From Planctomycetota bacterium (GTDB taxonomy: Bacteria; Planctomycetota; B129-G9): 8,662 nt of DNA. The notes beneath the pieces are model-generated. The model was not told the DNA's origin and searched no databases. It saw nothing but the letters and a program-made list of their open reading frames with translations. How positions within the stretch are numbered: position 1 is the stretch's first letter; each line of letters starts with the position of its first letter. Below are positions 6,414 to 8,662 of this stretch, piece after piece. The DNA lies in NCBI GenBank assembly GCA_003644325.1, contig QNCA01000042.1, positions 1 to 8,662 of the forward strand, given 5' to 3'. The translations under genes were made by a program, and so were the position numbers.

Positions 6414-6491
6414 GGGGTCGTAGCTCAACTTGGTTAGAGTATCGGACTGTCGATCCGAGGGTTGCGGGTTCGAGTCCCGTCGGCCCCGCCA
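6414..6491 (+). tRNA. tRNA-Asp (anticodon GUC)
   Basis: The acceptor stem is GGGGTCG with CGGCCCC (one G-T wobble), the D-stem GCTC/GAGT, and the anticodon stem TCGGA/TCCGA enclosing loop CTGTCGA (anticodon GTC). The T-arm is GCGGG-TTCGAGT-CCCGT and the discriminator is G at 6488. The 3' CCA is encoded (6489-6491), unlike in the upstream tRNA-Val. The D-loop is long at 10 nt, giving 78 nt in all. It is probably cotranscribed with tRNA-Val. Confidence 0.97.
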
Positions 6492-6499
6492 GAAGATTC

Positions 6500-6531
6500 A
6501 AGGACGGACTTTGCCGGCAAAGTCCGTCCTT
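6500..6531 (+). terminator. Perfect long hairpin after tRNA-Asp, probable terminator
   Basis: AAGGACGGACTTTGC (6500-6514) and its exact complement GCAAAGTCCGTCCTT (6517-6531) are separated by only CG. The practical stem is about 13 bp with loop GCCGGC. It starts 8 nt after the tRNA CCA end and precedes the next promoter. The tail is TCCCTTATAA rather than a solid T-run, so it may end transcripts imperfectly or protect 3' ends. Confidence 0.6.
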
Positions 6532-6595
6532 CCCTTATAACCGCTTTCTGCCGGAATGGATGCAGGCATCAGATGTCCCCCCGTTCCCTTTCCCC

Positions 6596-6624
6596 GTGAC
6601 ATGTATAAAATCACCTTGTATAAT
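6596..6624 (+). promoter_or_regulatory. Sigma70-type promoter for the hydrolase-reductase fusion gene
   Basis: GTGACA (6596-6601; one mismatch to TTGACA), a 17-nt spacer and a perfect TATAAT (6619-6624) point to a start near 6631. That leaves about 28 nt of leader, carrying AGGGA (6646-6650) 9 nt before the ATG at 6660. The promoter lies downstream of the tRNA hairpin, making the gene an independent unit. Confidence 0.7.
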
Positions 6625-6659
6625 TACTGACCGGGTAATCGTCTCAGGGAAAATGCGAC

Positions 6660-8504
6660 ATGCTTGAAAACAAGGGAGAAATTCGGGAATACGCCGGCGC
6701 GAAGGATGCACGGCTGAAGTATCGCTTCTTCGGAGACGAGAACGCCGAGAACGCGGTCGTCTATTTGCACGGCATAGAGAGCCACGGGGAGTGGTTTTGC
6801 GACATTGCGGCGACGCTCGCCTCCGGCGGCATGGCGCTGTACCTGCTCGACAGGCGCGGCGCGGGCCTGAACACGGAGGCAAGCGGCGACTGCGGGCGCT
6901 ACCAGTTGCTCGTCGATGATCTGGCGAACTTCATCGACCTCATCCGCGAGAGGCATAAGCACATTCACTTGGTCGGCCACTCGTGGGGCGGGAAGTTCGC
7001 GCTGTATTTCGCCATTCGGCGACAATTCCTCATCGACTCGCTGACGCTCATCGCTCCCGGGCTGGAAGCGAGGGCGGACCCGGGCGCTTTCACCAAATTC
7101 CGCATCGCGCTTGCATTGATGACGAGGCGTAACCCGCGCTACCCCACACCCATCAAGACCGAAATGTTCACGCGGGACCCTGACGCCCTGGAGTTCATCG
7201 CACATGACCCCCTCCGCCTGACACGGGCCACGGCGCGCTTCTACTTCAGCAGTTTCCTCATGGACCGATACCTCGGGGAGAACGCCGACGGCCTGCGCCT
7301 GCCCGTGAAGATATTTCTTGCCGGCGGCGACGAGGTCATCGACAACGACGGCGTACGCGCAATGGCCGAACGCTTCCACTCGCGCAAAATGGAAATCACG
7401 GAATATCCGGGGGCGGCTCACTGCCTGCTGTTCGAGAGACCGGAAGAACTGACGCGGGCTCTCGACTCGTGGTTCCAGGACGGGTGGAAAGCGCCCGTAA
7501 CGCCCCGCAGGATACTCATCGCGGGAGCGGGCGGCGTGGGCTGCGTAGTCGGCGGCCGGCTGGCCATGGCCGGCCACGATGTAACGCTGCTCGGACGCGA
7601 AAAGCAGGCCGAACCGATAAACCGCCGCGGCCTTGTGATGGGACTGTGCACGAGCAAGAGAACGGTCAGGAACATCAAGGCGGTAACGGACATGGAGGGA
7701 CTGGGAGTCCAAGACATCGTTATCGTCTGCGTGAAGTCGTACGACACGGCGGCGCTGGCGGAGGAAATCGCGCCCGCGTGCGGGCCGGAGACCGTGGCGC
7801 TGAGCCTGCAAAACGGGGTGACCAACGAGGACATACTCGCAAAGGTTCTCGACAAGAGCAAGATAGCCGGCGGGGTAATCCTGGGGTACTTCAGCGTGCC
7901 GGAGCCGGGCGCGTGCATGCAGAGTAACGACCGCGGCGGCATACTGCTGGCCTCGCATACGCGGATGACGCCGGAGGAGACGGAGGAGTTGCGAAACGTC
8001 CTGCACGACACCGGCATGATAGTCCGCGTACATGACAGCGTTGACGCCGTGAAATGGTCGAAACTTCTCCTCAACGCCTCTTTCAACGCGCTCAGCGCGG
8101 TTACAAGCCTGCCCGCAGAAGAGATACTCGCAAACAAGCGGCTGTTCGCATTGAATCGCCGCCTCTTCAGGGAGTGCGCGGCCGTCATGAAAAAACTGGG
8201 CATACCGGCGCTGAGCCTGCCGGGCTACGACGTGCGCCGCCTGGTAAAGGCATCGCGCGTGCCGGCGTTCCTGGCCCGTCCCTTCCGAAAAATCGCCGCG
8301 AGCGAGACCGGCGGAATGTCTTCAATGTGGCAGGACATCAGAAAAGGCAAAGGCAAGACCGAAATCGACTTCCTCAACGGCCTCATTTCCAGACGGGGCG
8401 AGGAATGCGGCGTGCCCGCGCCGGCGAACACGCGCATCACAGAACTCGTAAAGCAGATCGCGTCCGGCGAAACGAAACCTAAAGGGGTCAAACCCCTCCT
8501 ATGA
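6660..8504 (+). CDS. Alpha/beta hydrolase fused to a ketopantoate-reductase-type (PanE/ApbA) dehydrogenase
   Basis: This 614-aa cytosolic protein contains two whole enzymes. Residues 1 to about 275 are an alpha/beta hydrolase of the lysophospholipase/Hydrolase_4 type: oxyanion segment YLHGIESHGEWF (35-46), DRRGAG (64-69), nucleophile elbow GHSWGG with Ser108, probable acid Asp224 (AGGDEVID) and His254 (GAAHC). After a linker of only about eight residues, a reductase begins at RRILIAGAGGVG (283-294, Rossmann NADP loop), with R313 after strand 2, K359 (CVKSYDT) and SLQNGV (382-387). Lys468, Asn472 and Asn476 (KLLLNASFN) and Glu568 (TEID) correspond to catalytic or substrate residues of E. coli PanE. 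PanE reduces 2-dehydropantoate to pantoate in the CoA pathway. Each domain has its family's normal length. Both active sites look intact, so joint action on one substrate is plausible, but the substrate is unknown and a pantothenate role is not proven. Confidence 0.9.
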   Translation: MLENKGEIREYAGAKDARLKYRFFGDENAENAVVYLHGIESHGEWFCDIAATLASGGMALYLLDRRGAGLNTEASGDCGRYQLLVDDLANFIDLIRERHKHIHLVGHSWGGKFALYFAIRRQFLIDSLTLIAPGLEARADPGAFTKFRIALALMTRRNPRYPTPIKTEMFTRDPDALEFIAHDPLRLTRATARFYFSSFLMDRYLGENADGLRLPVKIFLAGGDEVIDNDGVRAMAERFHSRKMEITEYPGAAHCLLFERPEELTRALDSWFQDGWKAPVTPRRILIAGAGGVGCVVGGRLAMAGHDVTLLGREKQAEPINRRGLVMGLCTSKRTVRNIKAVTDMEGLGVQDIVIVCVKSYDTAALAEEIAPACGPETVALSLQNGVTNEDILAKVLDKSKIAGGVILGYFSVPEPGACMQSNDRGGILLASHTRMTPEETEELRNVLHDTGMIVRVHDSVDAVKWSKLLLNASFNALSAVTSLPAEEILANKRLFALNRRLFRECAAVMKKLGIPALSLPGYDVRRLVKASRVPAFLARPFRKIAASETGGMSSMWQDIRKGKGKTEIDFLNGLISRRGEECGVPAPANTRITELVKQIASGETKPKGVKPLL

Positions 8505-8524
8505 AGCGGAGCATGTCAAGGGGT
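8483..8524 (+). terminator. Weak hairpins at the 3' end of the fusion gene
   Basis: AGGGGT (8483-8488), CAA and ACCCCT (8492-8497) form a small stem inside the last codons. The same ACCCCT can instead pair with a second AGGGGT at 8519-8524, past the TGA at 8502-8504. Neither is followed directly by a T-run (TTTCTTT lies at 8534-8540), so termination here is uncertain and may rely on the repeat that starts at 8541. Confidence 0.3.
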
Positions 8525-8540
8525 GGCGAGATGTTTCTTT

Positions 8541-8647
8541 ACTCAAGTTGACTGAGTTTTTGTTAACCTCGGTGACTGTCACCAATTACGGAGCCGTTCC
8601 GACTTTGTCGGAACGGATCGTAGATTGGTGACTGTCACCGTAAGGTG
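8541..8647 (+). repeat. Structured dispersed repeat, copy 3 (may continue past window)
   Basis: The left end ACTCAAGTTGACTGAGTTTT differs from copy 2 by one C-to-G change. The core is almost identical to copy 2: GGTGACTGTCACC (8571-8583), GGAG (8590-8593), stem CCGTTCCGAC / GTCGGAACGG (8594-8603, 8607-8616, loop TTT), a second GGTGACTGTCACC (8627-8639) and GTAAGGTG (8640-8647). After that it departs from copy 2 (TTGTGAAACAG instead of ATCATCCAG), and no right terminal repeat is seen in the last 15 bases. It starts 36 nt after the stop of the fusion gene. Confidence 0.85.
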
Positions 8648-8662
8648 TTGTGAAACAGCAGA

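Noticed and set aside
6118..6423. 101-codon plus-strand frame across the tRNA region
   Set aside because: It runs through the tRNA promoter, the whole tRNA-Val gene and the start of tRNA-Asp, so it is not a protein gene.
6624..8033. 469-codon open frame antisense to the hydrolase-reductase gene
   Set aside because: It is a GC-driven shadow. The plus strand has clear hydrolase and PanE motifs, a promoter and a ribosome-binding site, while the antisense product has no recognisable domain and is rich in Arg/Ala/Val.
3141..8647. Integron-like cassette array suggested by repeats spaced about 2.7 kb apart
   Set aside because: The repeats lack the attC core-site pattern, the intervening genes are in mixed orientation with their own promoters and tRNAs, and there is no integrase.
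3141..8647. CRISPR array
   Set aside because: The repeats are kilobases apart with genes between, so there is no repeat-spacer periodicity.

Overview
The window is GC-rich DNA, densely but not tightly packed, from what looks like a Gram-negative (diderm) bacterium. The evidence is type IV pilus motor ATPases and a membrane-anchored PpiD/SurA-like periplasmic protein. The long, repeat-bearing intergenic stretches recall genomes of planctomycete-like or related environmental lineages, but that placement is an impression and no marker here fixes the phylum.

Layout. Bases 1-225 (minus) are the N-terminal 75 codons of PilT, cut by the window edge. Bases 350-2056 (minus) are a complete PilB-type pilus extension ATPase, with a near-consensus sigma70 promoter at 2129-2157. 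A possible small hypothetical gene (2178-2567, minus) lies just upstream. About 570 bases with no convincing gene follow (2568-3140), holding only low-complexity repeats. Bases 3292-5787 (minus) encode an 831-residue membrane-anchored PpiD/SurA-N-like protein with its own promoter (5852-5879). The strand then switches: a promoter (6184-6211), tRNA-Val(UAC), tRNA-Asp(GUC) and a strong hairpin (6500-6531) lie on the plus strand. They are followed by a separate promoter (6596-6624) and a 614-residue single-ORF fusion of an alpha/beta hydrolase with a complete ketopantoate-reductase-type (PanE/ApbA) enzyme.

The most unusual content is a structured dispersed repeat with three same-orientation copies (3141-3239, 5890-6025, 8541 to about 8647), all between genes. 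Each has a left end resembling ACTCAAGTTGACTGACTTTT and a core of two GGTGACTGTCACC palindromes flanking a hairpin, which together fold into one roughly 33-nt-armed imperfect hairpin. The middle copy has perfect 23-bp terminal inverted repeats and looks like an intact MITE. Copy 1 has a different inner stem sequence but keeps the pairing through paired changes, which suggests the structure itself is maintained. No transposase gene is present in the window, so any mobilisation would be in trans.

The genes do not form one pathway. pilB and pilT form a pilus extension/retraction motor module, the PpiD-like protein probably assists folding of exported proteins, and the tRNA pair is a small separate transcription unit. 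The hydrolase-reductase fusion is a candidate two-step metabolic enzyme of unknown substrate.
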